DNA of 43,204 nt, taken from positions 1 through 43,204 of IMG/VR virus record IMGVR_UViG_3300031963_000308. One strand, 5' to 3'. Below are positions 31,919 to 40,185 of the stretch, piece by piece. Below the pieces are notes generated by a model that saw only the letters and a program-made list of their open reading frames with translations, was not told where the DNA came from and did no database searches. Numbering within the stretch: the stretch's first letter is position 1; the number at the start of each line of letters is the position of its first letter. The DNA comes from a virus. The position numbers and the translations under genes were made by a program.

Positions 31919-32205
31919 TGTCGGACGCAACTTGCGTCCGGGTCGGACGCAAATCGGACGCAAATTTCGGACGCAAAAACCCAGTCCCTATCTATCTTTT
32001 CTTCTGTTCGGACGCAAATAGGGGTAAATCAAGTCAAGTACAGAAACAAGAGGCGAAATGTAACGGCGTGAACAAAAACACACATATAGGGGGGGGATAG
32101 GGAAAATCCCGATTTTGCGTCCTCCCTTGGTATGACTGGGTTTTTTGCGTCCGACTTGCGTCCGCTTGCGTCCGAACCCAGTCGTGGACAGGGTTTTTGC
32201 GTCCG
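31845..32205. repeat. Inverted iteron cluster, candidate replication origin
   Basis: The 9-mer TTGCGTCCG occurs eleven times and an 8/9 version once. Plus orientation: 31845, 31932, 32145, 32156, 32166, 32197, and 32115 (TTGCGTCCT). Minus orientation: 31922, 31944, 31955, 31968, 32009. Minus copies cluster on the left and plus copies on the right, in a mirror layout centred near 32060. Adjacent copies are often 10-13 bases apart, about one helix turn. The central 120 bases are A/T-richer, with an eight-G run at 32089-32096. A longer inverted repeat, CGGACGCAAAAACCCAGTC (31968-31986) with its partner at 32134-32153, frames the core. I see no gene from 31919 to 32236. Confidence 0.75.
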
Positions 32206-32236
32206 ACCTACTATTTGCACCATCCACACACCAGAA

Positions 32237-32518
32237 ATGCCTGAAATCAAACTCAATGTCACCAACGCCGACTTGGCGCGACTCAACGCCGAAGCAGCGG
32301 CGCATGGCATCCCACGTGCGCACCTGATTCGGCAGCGTGCTCTAGGCGACGGTGGTGTTGCACGATTGACTACGGCGGCGTACCATGCGCTGGTGGCGGA
32401 CGCCTGCGCATTTATGCGCGGTGACCTCAACCGCCGTCATGTTGAAACTCTCGTCGCATATGTCATCGCTCATTCACATCCCAGCCAAGCAACAACCGGT
32501 GATCAACCGGCTGCATGA
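32237..32518 (+). CDS. Ribbon-helix-helix-like DNA-binding protein
   Basis: A 93-aa protein from ATG 32237 (the longer reading begins inside the repeats and is poor). PEIKLNVTNADLARLNAEAA followed by HGIPRAHLIRQRAL is a ribbon-helix-helix-like start, as in mobilisation and plasmid-control proteins. The C-terminal half is helical (YHALVADACAFMRGDLNRRH). Placed directly after the iterons, it may bind them. It overlaps the next gene by 59 bases. Confidence 0.65.
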   Translation: MPEIKLNVTNADLARLNAEAAAHGIPRAHLIRQRALGDGGVARLTTAAYHALVADACAFMRGDLNRRHVETLVAYVIAHSHPSQATTGDQPAA

Positions 32519-32669
32519 CGTCATGACGCAAGCCGTTGCGTATGCCGCAGCCATTGCCGATAACGCCATTGATGACGGCGTACCGCTACCCATGGATCTC
32601 GTGGATAGCTTCGCCGCTGATTACGAACGCATCATCACCAGCCTCGTCACTGCCGCCACCGTCAAATGA
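32460..32669 (+). CDS. Small helical protein before the clamp gene
   Basis: A 69-aa helical protein from ATG 32460 (VINRLHDVMTQAVAYAAAIA, VDSFAADYERIITSLV). It overlaps the preceding gene by 59 bases in another frame and the clamp gene by 4 bases (ATGA). No family recognised. Confidence 0.58.
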   Translation: MSSLIHIPAKQQPVINRLHDVMTQAVAYAAAIADNAIDDGVPLPMDLVDSFAADYERIITSLVTAATVK

Positions 32670-33706
32670 AAGCCACTACCTGCCAAGCTGATCTCGATCA
32701 CGCGCTCCGCACCATTGCGCCTGCTGTTGGCCATCGCAGCTCACACCCGATCCTTGATTGCTGCCTGATCAATGCCGCTGCTGGCACCCTCACTATCACC
32801 GGCTTCAACCTTGATCTCGGCATCACCGTCACCATTCCTGCTGCAGTGGACACTGATGGCGCCGTAGCGCTGCCGTATCGGCTGCTAGCTGGCCTTGTAA
32901 GCCGCTTTGATGGCGATGAGGCTCTGACCCTCGCAGATGGCGCTCTGACGGCCTCTAGCGGCTCCTACGGGCTTGCAGCGGCGGATGCGGCGGATTACCC
33001 CGCCATGCCGGTTGTAGACGCTGCTACGAGCGATCTGCACCTATCCGCTGGTATCCGCGCTTGCATGGCAGCCGCCAGCACCGATGCCAGCAAGCAGATG
33101 CTCCAAGGCATCCACCTTGGCAGCGGTCACATGGAAGCGACTGACGGGCATCGCCTCATGCGCTACCCGATCGACCTGCCCACTGGCCTCGACGTGGTAT
33201 TACCGGCCAGCACCATGCGCCTGTTGCAGGATCGCGTGGTCACCATCGCCATGGCAGCCGGTCAAGCCGTCATTGATGCCGGCGATGGCATCACCATCTA
33301 CAGCCGCGTGCTAGATGGCACCTACCCAGATGTGGCTAAACTGCTGCCCACTGACTTCACCAGCACCATCACCGCTGATCGTCGCCGCTTGACACGTGCA
33401 CTAGAGCGTGTTGCCGTCATCGCAGATGCGCACAACTCGATCGTCAAGATCGAGGCAGTAGGTGGCACCATCGCCATCACCGCCGAAGCCGATGCCAACA
33501 ACGGCAAAGAGCTGCTCAAGGTAGACGGCACCGCAAAGGGCGCATGGGCGTTTAACGTCCACTACCTGCTAGACGGCATCAAGGCGTTCAAGCCCGCAGA
33601 AGCCATCACCATGCACGCCAATACGGCAACCACACCCGTGGTGCTGACACCTAGCGGCATGGATGGTGTAACGTATCTTGTAATGCCTGTGCAAATTAAG
33701 GGCTAA
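32666..33706 (+). CDS. dnaN: DNA polymerase III sliding clamp (beta subunit)
   Basis: A 346-aa clamp, slightly shorter than bacterial DnaN (about 365-380 aa). All three clamp domains fit: first ALRTIAPAVGHRSSHPILDC with LTITGFNLDLGITV; second LTADRRRLTRALERVAVIAD-type helix; third VVLTPSGMDGVTYLVMPVQI, which is the typical DnaN C-terminus. Dimers encircle DNA and hold the polymerase. No phage DNA polymerase is visible, so it probably recruits host polymerase III. It is the last gene before terminase, beside the candidate origin. Confidence 0.92.
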   Translation: MKATTCQADLDHALRTIAPAVGHRSSHPILDCCLINAAAGTLTITGFNLDLGITVTIPAAVDTDGAVALPYRLLAGLVSRFDGDEALTLADGALTASSGSYGLAAADAADYPAMPVVDAATSDLHLSAGIRACMAAASTDASKQMLQGIHLGSGHMEATDGHRLMRYPIDLPTGLDVVLPASTMRLLQDRVVTIAMAAGQAVIDAGDGITIYSRVLDGTYPDVAKLLPTDFTSTITADRRRLTRALERVAVIADAHNSIVKIEAVGGTIAITAEADANNGKELLKVDGTAKGAWAFNVHYLLDGIKAFKPAEAITMHANTATTPVVLTPSGMDGVTYLVMPVQIKG

Positions 33707-33709
33707 TAG

Positions 33710-34033
33710 ATGGCAAAGAAGAGCACCAAGGATGAGATTCAGAACCGCGTCAATGTGGTTTATGAACTCATCCTGCGTGCTCACAGCCACCATCAGATCG
33801 TTCAACACGGTTCCGAGCTGTGGGGCGTCAGCGAGCGCCAAGTGCGCGATTACATGGCGGAAGCGCGCAAGCTGATTGCCCTTGATTCGGAACTAGAACG
33901 CCCGCAATGGCTGCAAGCCGCACTAGCGAGGCTGCAGGATTACGAACGCGAAGCACGCGCTAAAGGCAATCTCAGCATTGCAATTAAAGCGCTAGAAGAC
34001 CAGGCCAAGCTGTTGCGGTTTGAGATCTCGTGA
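33710..34033 (+). CDS. Terminase small subunit
   Basis: A 107-aa protein. An N-terminal helix-turn-helix-type region (IVQHGSELWGVSERQVRDYM) is followed by a helical C-terminal part (LSIAIKALEDQAKLLRFEI), the layout of small terminase subunits that recognise the packaging site. It ends overlapping the large subunit start by 4 bases, which supports the call. Confidence 0.88.
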   Translation: MAKKSTKDEIQNRVNVVYELILRAHSHHQIVQHGSELWGVSERQVRDYMAEARKLIALDSELERPQWLQAALARLQDYEREARAKGNLSIAIKALEDQAKLLRFEIS

Positions 34034-35379
34034 GCTTGCTCGCCGGCATTGTTGAACCCGGCAAGCTGCTTGGGTTTATGGATGTTGCTACGCAAGAAGA
34101 CACGGGCGATCTGCTCAACCGCATCCGGGCTGATCTGCACCCTGGCCAGCTTGCGTTTGTAGATGACACTGCAACAGAGATCATTGGCATCTCAGCCGGT
34201 TATGGCGCCGGCAAGACACGTGCATTGTGCGCTAAAGCTGTCATGCTTGCAGCCGCTAATCAAGGCTTCATCGGCGCAGTAATGGAGCCGACTGGCCCAT
34301 TGATCCGTGATATCTGGCAGAACGACTTCGAGCAATTTCTGGAGGCGTATGAGATCCCGTACACCTTCAGGGCAAGCCCGCTGCCGGAATACATGCTGCA
34401 CCTACCAGGCGGCGACACGAAGATCCTGTGCCGTAGCTTCGAGAACTGGAGCCGCATCATCGGCTTGAACCTTGCATGGGTGCTGGCTGATGAGATCGAC
34501 ACGGTGACGCCAAGCATTGCCAACAAGGCATTTCCTAAGATCCTTGGCCGCTTGCGGTCAGGCAATGTGCGGCAGTTTGGGGCTGCATCCACACCGGAGG
34601 GCTTCCGCTGGATGTGGAACACATTCGGCAGCGAGGATGCCAAAGGTCGCAATGACCGCAAGCTGATCAAGATGCGGTCAGCGGATAATCCGCACCTGCC
34701 GCCGGACTTTATCGAGCGACTAGAGGCCAACTACGACCCCAACCTGTTGCGGGCCTATTTGGATGGAGAGTTCGTCAACCTCACCACGGGCACCATCTAT
34801 GACCGCTTCAGCCGTGAGAAGCACGTGGTGGCTGAGCTGCCCGACCTTGACCGCGAGCCCTTGCGTATTGGCGTTGATTTCAACGTTGGCAACATGTCTG
34901 CTGTGATCGGCGTCCGCAGCGGCAGCAGCCTGCTAGTGATTGATGAGATTAGCGGCGCCCATGACACCGACGCATTGGCGCAAGAGATCCAAGCGCGTTA
35001 CCCGCAGCGGCGCATCTACATCTACCCAGATGCCAGCGGCGGCAACCGCAGCACCAACGCAAGCCAAACCGACATCCAAATCCTGGAGTCCTACGGCATG
35101 TCAAACCAGTCACCACGGGCAAATCCTCCCGTCCGTGATCGCGTGGCTGCTGTTCAGGCTTTGCTGGAAAACGGCAAGGGTCAAGTCCGGCTCACCATCC
35201 ACCAGCGCTGCAAGCGGCTGATCGAATGCCTAGAGCTGCAGTGCTACACCGACAAGGGTGACCCAGATAAGGATGCCGGCCATGACCACATGAACGACGC
35301 ACTGGGCTACCTTGTATGGCGCGAATTCAACCCATTGCACGCAGGTGCTGGCCGCAGCACTGGCATCAGACTATATTGA
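34030..35379 (+). CDS. terL: Terminase large subunit
   Basis: A 449-aa packaging motor and nuclease. ATPase: Walker A GYGAGKT (57-63) and Walker B VLADEID (151-157), with GAASTPEGF coupling near 184-192. Nuclease: Asp283 in GVDFNVGN and Asp334 in YIYPDASGG, and a C-terminal HDHMNDALGY. GTG start. It should translocate DNA into the prohead and cut it. It lies directly behind the small subunit and before cyAbrB. Confidence 0.96.
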   Translation: MSLLAGIVEPGKLLGFMDVATQEDTGDLLNRIRADLHPGQLAFVDDTATEIIGISAGYGAGKTRALCAKAVMLAAANQGFIGAVMEPTGPLIRDIWQNDFEQFLEAYEIPYTFRASPLPEYMLHLPGGDTKILCRSFENWSRIIGLNLAWVLADEIDTVTPSIANKAFPKILGRLRSGNVRQFGAASTPEGFRWMWNTFGSEDAKGRNDRKLIKMRSADNPHLPPDFIERLEANYDPNLLRAYLDGEFVNLTTGTIYDRFSREKHVVAELPDLDREPLRIGVDFNVGNMSAVIGVRSGSSLLVIDEISGAHDTDALAQEIQARYPQRRIYIYPDASGGNRSTNASQTDIQILESYGMSNQSPRANPPVRDRVAAVQALLENGKGQVRLTIHQRCKRLIECLELQCYTDKGDPDKDAGHDHMNDALGYLVWREFNPLHAGAGRSTGIRLY

Positions 35380-35403
35380 TTCCGCCAACCATTACCCCTA
35401 CCC

Positions 35404-35724
35404 ATGCTCAAGGGTGCTGAACTACTCGCCAAGGTCAAAGAACTGGGCGATGCGCCTAAGTCCGAACTGGTGCGCGCTTGCGGCTACCTCATCAAGGATC
35501 GTCTGGCATTCACGCAGTTTTATGAGGCGCTGCTGGAAGCCAAAGGTGTTGACCTAGGCGGCAAGCCCGCTAGCAAAGGCCGCAAGTTGACCTATAAAGC
35601 CAAGGTGCAATTCAACGGCAAGCTGCAGATCGGTGACGGCTACATGCGCGAGATGGGCTATGAACCCGGCGCTGAGTTTGACATCAAGATACGCGGCAAC
35701 AGCATTACGCTGACTGCTGCTTAA
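35404..35724 (+). CDS. cyAbrB-type transcription regulator
   Basis: A 106-aa protein that follows the cyanobacterial AbrB (cyAbrB) pattern closely. N-terminal: GAELLAKVKELGDAPKSELV, RACGYLI, FTQFYEALLEAKGVDLGG. C-terminal AbrB/SpoVT-like fold: RKLTYKAKVQFNGKLQIGDG then MGYEPGAEFDIKI. cyAbrB proteins are global regulators of nitrogen and carbon metabolism in cyanobacteria, and their normal length is about 120-130 aa. It lies alone between terminase and portal, with 24-26 bases on each side. This is the main evidence for a cyanobacterial host. Confidence 0.9.
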   Translation: MLKGAELLAKVKELGDAPKSELVRACGYLIKDRLAFTQFYEALLEAKGVDLGGKPASKGRKLTYKAKVQFNGKLQIGDGYMREMGYEPGAEFDIKIRGNSITLTAA

Positions 35725-35750
35725 ACTGCACCTATGACTGCGGCGCTGTA

Positions 35751-37196
35751 ATGTACACCGGCTTTAACGCATACGACCGGCCAATTGCGCAGCGCCGCGT
35801 TACTCGCGTGCAGGATGCCAATACTGCATGGTACGCACAAGAGGCGCATTGGATCCTGATTGAAGATCTGATGCAGGGCACCTATGGGATGCGCCGCAAG
35901 CATCGCCGTTACCTGCCGCAGGAACCCCGCGAGCTGGATGAGTCCTACGACAACCGCCTAGCGCGTAGCGTATGCCCGCCGTTCTATCAACGCTTAGAGC
36001 GGATGCTGGCCGGCATGTTGACGCGCAAGCCCGTAAGGCTGGATGACACCGCTGATGTGATCCGCGAGCAGCTGTTTGATGTTGACCTCCAAGGCAATGA
36101 CCTCAACGTCTGGACCTACGAAACCACCCGCAAGATGGTCCGTTATGGCCACGTTGGTGTACTGGTGGATGCACCTGCTGATGGGGGGAGACCCTACTGG
36201 GTGAGCTACACACCACGGCAGATCCTTGGCTGGCGTGCTGAGCAGCAGGAAGGCCGGCAGGTGCTAACGCAGCTGCGACTGGCTGAGATGGTCACCGTGC
36301 CTGATGGCGAGTTCGGCGAGAAGGCAGTGGAGCAGATCCGCGTACTGACGCCAGGTGAGTTTCAACTTCACCAGAAACAAGACAACGGCGAGTTTGAAAT
36401 TGTCGACGAAGGCCGCACCAGCCTTAGCGAGATCCCGTTTAGCGTCGCCTATGCGCAACGCCATGGATTCATGGAGTCACGTCCGCCGTTGGAAGATATC
36501 GCCGAGCTAAACCTCAAGGCGTATCAGATCCAGAGCGACCTCGACAACCAGCTCCACATCAGCGCTGTGCCGATGCTGGCGTTCTATGGCTTCCCGTCTG
36601 CAGCAGAGGAAGTCAGCGCTGGACCCGGTGAAGCCATCGCATTCCCTGCTGATGGTCGAGCTGAATACATCGAGCCTCAAGGACGCAGCTTTGATTACCA
36701 GTTCCGCAGGCTTGAGCAGCTTGCACTGCAGATCAACGAGCTAGGGCTATCGGCAGTGCTCGGCCAGAAGCTATCGGCTGAAACTGCTGAGGCAAAGCGC
36801 ATTGATCGCAGTCAAGGCGACAGCACCATGATGGTGATCGCGCAGAACGTACAGGACATGATCGACAACTGCCTGCAGTTTCATGCGCAGTACATCGGCA
36901 ATAACACATCACCTGGCAGCAGCTATGTCAACCGCGACTTCCTCGGCACACGCCTTGAGCCGCAGGAGATCCAAGCACTGCTGCAGCTTTACACTGCAGG
37001 CACCATCACGCAGGAAACCCTACTGCGTGAGCTTGCCGAGGGCGATGTCTTGGGCGATGACTTTAACGTAGACGAGGAGCTTGAGGCTACAGCCAATGCG
37101 GGGCTTGATCTTCAACCTGCTGGATTGGATAACGGATCAACTAGTGGAACTGATGATCTGGATGGAACCGAGGAAACCGAGGAAGCAGGAGCTTGA
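35751..37196 (+). CDS. Portal protein (DUF4055-like)
   Basis: A 481-aa portal. It has the DUF4055 pattern: RKHRRYLPQEPRELDESYDN near 47, GMLTRKPVRL near 90, GHVGVLVDAP near 133 and YTPRQILGW near 151. The long helical middle (VNRDFLGTRLEPQEIQALLQ) is typical, and the acidic tail ends in EETEEAGA. Twelve subunits form the ring through which DNA enters. It lies after cyAbrB and before the Mu F-like head gene. Confidence 0.9.
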   Translation: MYTGFNAYDRPIAQRRVTRVQDANTAWYAQEAHWILIEDLMQGTYGMRRKHRRYLPQEPRELDESYDNRLARSVCPPFYQRLERMLAGMLTRKPVRLDDTADVIREQLFDVDLQGNDLNVWTYETTRKMVRYGHVGVLVDAPADGGRPYWVSYTPRQILGWRAEQQEGRQVLTQLRLAEMVTVPDGEFGEKAVEQIRVLTPGEFQLHQKQDNGEFEIVDEGRTSLSEIPFSVAYAQRHGFMESRPPLEDIAELNLKAYQIQSDLDNQLHISAVPMLAFYGFPSAAEEVSAGPGEAIAFPADGRAEYIEPQGRSFDYQFRRLEQLALQINELGLSAVLGQKLSAETAEAKRIDRSQGDSTMMVIAQNVQDMIDNCLQFHAQYIGNNTSPGSSYVNRDFLGTRLEPQEIQALLQLYTAGTITQETLLRELAEGDVLGDDFNVDEELEATANAGLDLQPAGLDNGSTSGTDDLDGTEETEEAGA

Positions 37197-37416
37197 CTAT
37201 CACGTCAGTGCACTGCCTGAAGAAGTCTTAGCCATCGTGCGAATCACCTGGTACAAAGATGGCAAGGCAGATGAAGTGGATCAAGTCACCTTGATGGAAG
37301 ACGGACAAAACGGTTATGACGCATTTGCATCATTGGTGAGCACTGCCTTGAAGCAAGGCGCTAATGTCAGCATCCGCAGCGGCTATCAACCCGAAGATCT
37401 GGGCATCTATCAATGA
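37162..37416 (+). CDS. Small protein between portal and head morphogenesis gene
   Basis: An 84-aa protein; ATG 37162 is chosen since earlier codons lie over the portal gene (overlap 35 bases). Sequence MEPRKPRKQELDYHVSALPE, then VRITWYKDGKADEVDQVTLM, forms a small mixed alpha/beta domain. It overlaps the next gene by 4 bases. No family recognised. Confidence 0.6.
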   Translation: MEPRKPRKQELDYHVSALPEEVLAIVRITWYKDGKADEVDQVTLMEDGQNGYDAFASLVSTALKQGANVSIRSGYQPEDLGIYQ

Positions 37417-38636
37417 GCACACCGGAGTCTCTGTATCGCAACGCAATTGACCTGAACCGCTACAGCAATAGCGTTGCGCGGCGTGTGATCAATGCTTACA
37501 ACGACATCATTATTGATGCGGTCAATCAGCTGCGCACCATTGATGAGCTGTCCGCGCCAGTCAAGGCAGCACGGCTGCGGGCGATACTTGCGCAGCTCAA
37601 AGACTCGCTAGGCACATGGGCAGGCGACGCAACGGAGATCACGGCAACTGAGCTACAGGGCATTGCGCAGTTGCAATCGGAATTTGTAGCCGATCAGTTA
37701 GCACGTGCCCTACCAACAGGTGCACGCGATGCAGTGCGTACCGTTGAGATCAGCCCGCAATTTGCGCAGTCGGTTGTCACCACTGATCCGACGCAGATCA
37801 ACGTGGTGGCGCTGAGCGATGACCTATTTGCCGCAGTGCAAGGTGCACCGGCAACATTCAGTCTCACTGCAGCGCAAGGCGCCACGATCACGCTGCCCAA
37901 TGGCGAAGTGGTCACCAAAGCATTCCGCGGCATTGCCGTTGATCAGGCTGAGCAGTTCTCGCAAGTCGTGCGGCAAGGGTTGCTGACGGGCGAGCCCACG
38001 CCAGCCATCGCCAAGCGGCTGATCGGAAATCTTGAATTTGGCGAGCAGGCCAAGACCGTCAAGCAGTTGGTTGCAGCAGGCGGCCAGGCAACAGCAGTTG
38101 CCGACAATCAGATCGTTAGCCTTGTGCGCACCAGCATCAACCAAGTCGCCAATGCAGCTAGTCAGCAGGTGTATGAGGCCAATCAAGACATCACTAAGAA
38201 GTATCGTTATGTGGCAACACTGGACACCCGCACCAGCAGCATTTGCCGTGCATTGGATGGCCGCGAGTTTGAATACGGCAAAGGCCCGACACCGCCGCAG
38301 CACTTCAACTGCCGATCAACAACGGTCCCGGTAATCGACTACAAAGAGCTGGGCTTTGACCCACCACCACCCAGCAAACGCGCAGCAGCAGGTGGTCAGG
38401 TGCCGGCGGATGTGTCTTATGGCGACTGGCTGGCAAACAAACAAAAGGGCGAATCCAACGCAGATCTCTTGGCCCGGCAAGCGAAAGCGCTAGGCGCTCA
38501 GAAGGCGAAATACTTTAGAAGGCTTGCCGAAGATCGCGGGCCTGATCAAGCCATCGCCAAGCTAGTCCGCGATGACGGGTCAGAGTTAACCTTAGATCAA
38601 CTACGCGCTCGGTACGGTGCCGTTAAAGAAGGGTAG
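37413..38636 (+). CDS. Minor head protein (Mu gpF-like)
   Basis: A 407-aa minor head/morphogenesis protein. The N-terminal part is helical. The C-terminal Mu F-like domain contains [20 protein letters not shown] (near 275) and [16 protein letters not shown] (near 300), the conserved zinc- or metal-site motif of the family. Such proteins sit near the portal inside the head, and some are injected. The last 90 residues ([17 protein letters not shown] onward) are lysine-rich. Confidence 0.9.
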   Translation: MSTPESLYRNAIDLNRYSNSVARRVINAYNDIIIDAVNQLRTIDELSAPVKAARLRAILAQLKDSLGTWAGDATEITATELQGIAQLQSEFVADQLARALPTGARDAVRTVEISPQFAQSVVTTDPTQINVVALSDDLFAAVQGAPATFSLTAAQGATITLPNGEVVTKAFRGIAVDQAEQFSQVVRQGLLTGEPTPAIAKRLIGNLEFGEQAKTVKQLVAAGGQATAVADNQIVSLVRTSINQVANAASQQVYEANQDITKKYRYVATLDTRTSSICRALDGREFEYGKGPTPPQHFNCRSTTVPVIDYKELGFDPPPPSKRAAAGGQVPADVSYGDWLANKQKGESNADLLARQAKALGAQKAKYFRRLAEDRGPDQAIAKLVRDDGSELTLDQLRARYGAVKEG

Positions 38637-38760
38637 CTCTCAGAAGACCATCTCGGCCAACATCAAAGCTGAGATGAAGGCAGGCAAACCGCAGAAGCAG
38701 GCCATCGCCATTGCGCTTAGCAAGGCTGGCAAAACACGCAAACCCAAAGGTAAAAAGTGA
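38617..38760 (+). CDS. DUF6496-like small basic protein
   Basis: A 47-aa basic protein from GTG 38617 ([39 protein letters not shown]). It resembles the very common small phage proteins with the [15 protein letters not shown] motif. It overlaps the Mu F-like gene's end by 20 bases and ends on the start of the next gene (TGATG). Likely nucleic acid binding or virion-associated; role unknown. Confidence 0.72.
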   Translation: MPLKKGSSQKTISANIKAEMKAGKPQKQAIAIALSKAGKTRKPKGKK

Positions 38761-38921
38761 TGGCTAAGAAACCTGGCCTTTACGCCAACATCGCCGCTAA
38801 GCGCAATCGCATTGAAGCTGGCAGCAAGGAGCGCATGGCACGCAAGGGTGACCCTGATCGTCCTAGTGCTGCTGACTTCAAGGCTGCTGCTAAGACTGCA
38901 AAGAAACCAAAGCGCAAATGA
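38760..38921 (+). CDS. Small basic phage protein ([11 protein letters not shown] type)
   Basis: A 53-aa basic protein starting [20 protein letters not shown] and ending SAADFKAAAKTAKKPKRK. This pattern is common next to portal/head genes of marine and freshwater phages, with no assigned function. Start overlaps the previous stop (TGATG) and stop overlaps the next start (ATGA). Confidence 0.72.
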   Translation: MAKKPGLYANIAAKRNRIEAGSKERMARKGDPDRPSAADFKAAAKTAKKPKRK

Positions 38922-39193
38922 GCATCACCTACCGCGGCGAGCAGTTTGACGGCTACAACAAGCCCAAGCGGACGCCAAAGCATCCGAACAAATCGCACGC
39001 GGTGCTCGCCAAGGAAGGCGACAAGGTAAAACTGATCCGCTTCGGGCAGCAGGGAGTTAGCGGCAGTCCATCACGCGAGGGCGAGTCCAAAGCAGCAGCA
39101 GCACGCCGTGCATCATTCAAGGCGCGTCATGCCAGCAACATCGCTAAGGGCAAGATGTCTGCTGCGTATTGGGCTGACAAGGAGAAGTGGTAG
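38918..39193 (+). CDS. Conserved head-module protein
   Basis: A 91-aa basic protein: FDGYNKPKRTPKHPNKSHAV, then KLIRFGQQGVSGSP and FKARHASNIAKGKMSAAYWA. It belongs to a widespread small family found near head genes of marine and freshwater podo- and siphoviruses. Function unknown; it may be DNA-binding or virion-associated. Confidence 0.75.
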   Translation: MSITYRGEQFDGYNKPKRTPKHPNKSHAVLAKEGDKVKLIRFGQQGVSGSPSREGESKAAAARRASFKARHASNIAKGKMSAAYWADKEKW

Positions 39194-39377
39194 CCTCTTG
39201 GCAATGAATCCAATCCTTTAATTCTGCGACATACCAGCGCAGATCTTGCGCTTTTGCAGCGTGCCAGCCATTGCCATCTTGGCGATATAACCGCTCATGG
39301 CGATCGATTGCATTTAGCAGTTCCTTAATCAACGGATTCCAAGGTTCGCGGATTGGTGTATTCCACTCGCGGGCCAT
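39144..39377 (-). CDS. Antisense small protein inside head module
   Basis: A 77-aa protein on the minus strand (MAREWNTPIREPWNPLIKEL, RHERLYRQDGNGWHAAKAQD, LRWYVAELKDWIHC). Its aromatic, amphipathic make-up looks like a real protein. It fills the only sizable gap of the head block (39194-39427), overlapping the neighbour's end by 50 bases. It would be the only leftward gene in this region, so it may be an independently regulated accessory gene. No family recognised. Confidence 0.6.
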   Translation of the reverse strand: MAREWNTPIREPWNPLIKELLNAIDRHERLYRQDGNGWHAAKAQDLRWYVAELKDWIHCQEATTSPCQPNTQQTSCP

Positions 39378-39427
39378 TGTCCTGGCTGCTGGTACGATGA
39401 CAGCGTAATTAAGCCTGCGGCTTATCC

Positions 39428-40102
39428 ATGTCTGATGAACAACAAACCAAAGAGCCTGCGGCTACTGAGGGTGCAACTGCCGACGCACTGCAGCGCAGTG
39501 TTGAGGCGCTAGAACGCAAGAATCAAGAACTGATTGCAGAGCTGCGTGCAGCAAAGAAATCCAAGGCGCCAGATGGAGTAAATGTTGATGAACTGCTGGA
39601 GTTCAAGCGCAACTACGAGCAGCAGCAGCTCGAATCACAAGGCAAGTACCAAGAAGCCCGGCAGGCTCTGGAGCAGCAGTTCCGTGAGGCGACGGCTCAA
39701 AAGGACCAGCGCATCTCAGAACTTGAAGCCCGAGTCCGCGAGCTAGAACTCGTGACGCCGGCAGTCACGGCACTGGCCGAGATCGTGCATGACCCCGACA
39801 TGGTGCTTAAGACCAAGCTGAAGCCGGAATCCATCGAGCGTGAAGCTGATGGCACTGTCGTCGTGGTTGACGGCTATGAGCGCAAACCCGTCGCCGAGTG
39901 GGCCAAGACGCTACCCGCATGGATGCAAAAGCAGCCGAAGCCGCAGGGCAGCGGTGCACCAACTAGCGGCAGCAGTGGCGCCATCCCATCTGGCATGAGC
40001 AATCCATTCAGCCGCGAAACCTTTAACTTGACCGAGCAATCACGCCTGTTCCGTACAGACCGTGATCTTTATGAGCGCATGAAGGCAGCAGCTAACCGTT
40101 AG
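39428..40102 (+). CDS. Scaffolding protein
   Basis: A 224-aa acidic, coiled-coil protein (LQRSVEALERKNQELIAELR; QKDQRISELEARVRELELV). It lies just before the major capsid gene, the standard place. The middle has a small beta segment (EREADGTVVVVDGYERKPV), and the C-terminus is Gly/Ser-rich, then a short helix (LFRTDRDLYERMKAAA) that probably binds the capsid. It would guide capsid assembly and then leave. Confidence 0.88.
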   Translation: MSDEQQTKEPAATEGATADALQRSVEALERKNQELIAELRAAKKSKAPDGVNVDELLEFKRNYEQQQLESQGKYQEARQALEQQFREATAQKDQRISELEARVRELELVTPAVTALAEIVHDPDMVLKTKLKPESIEREADGTVVVVDGYERKPVAEWAKTLPAWMQKQPKPQGSGAPTSGSSGAIPSGMSNPFSRETFNLTEQSRLFRTDRDLYERMKAAANR

Positions 40103-40185
40103 TATTTCAGTGTCTGCTCGTGATGGCTGCGCCGCATTGAGCCTAGGGCTGCGCCCACACCCGTAAACATCCCAGGTGATTCATC
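40103..40185 (+). promoter_or_regulatory. Leader of the major capsid gene
   Basis: A gap of 83 bases, large for this compact block. It holds a 9-base direct repeat GGCTGCGCC (40125-40133 and 40147-40155) and a good ribosome site AGGTGA 6 bases before the ATG. It may contain a capsid-specific promoter or RNA signal, but I see no convincing -35/-10 pair. Confidence 0.4.

Noticed and set aside
31909-32100. Open frame over the repeat cluster (63 codons)
   Set aside because: Its residues merely follow the repeats, it has no recognisable domain, and the region is better explained as an iteron cluster.
32174-32198. Intrinsic terminator (AACCC...GGGTTTTT)
   Set aside because: The stem is only five bases with an eleven-base loop and is part of the repeat array, so it is too weak to claim.
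31845-32205. CRISPR array
   Set aside because: The repeat unit is only 9 bases, appears in both orientations, spacings are irregular and there are no cas genes.
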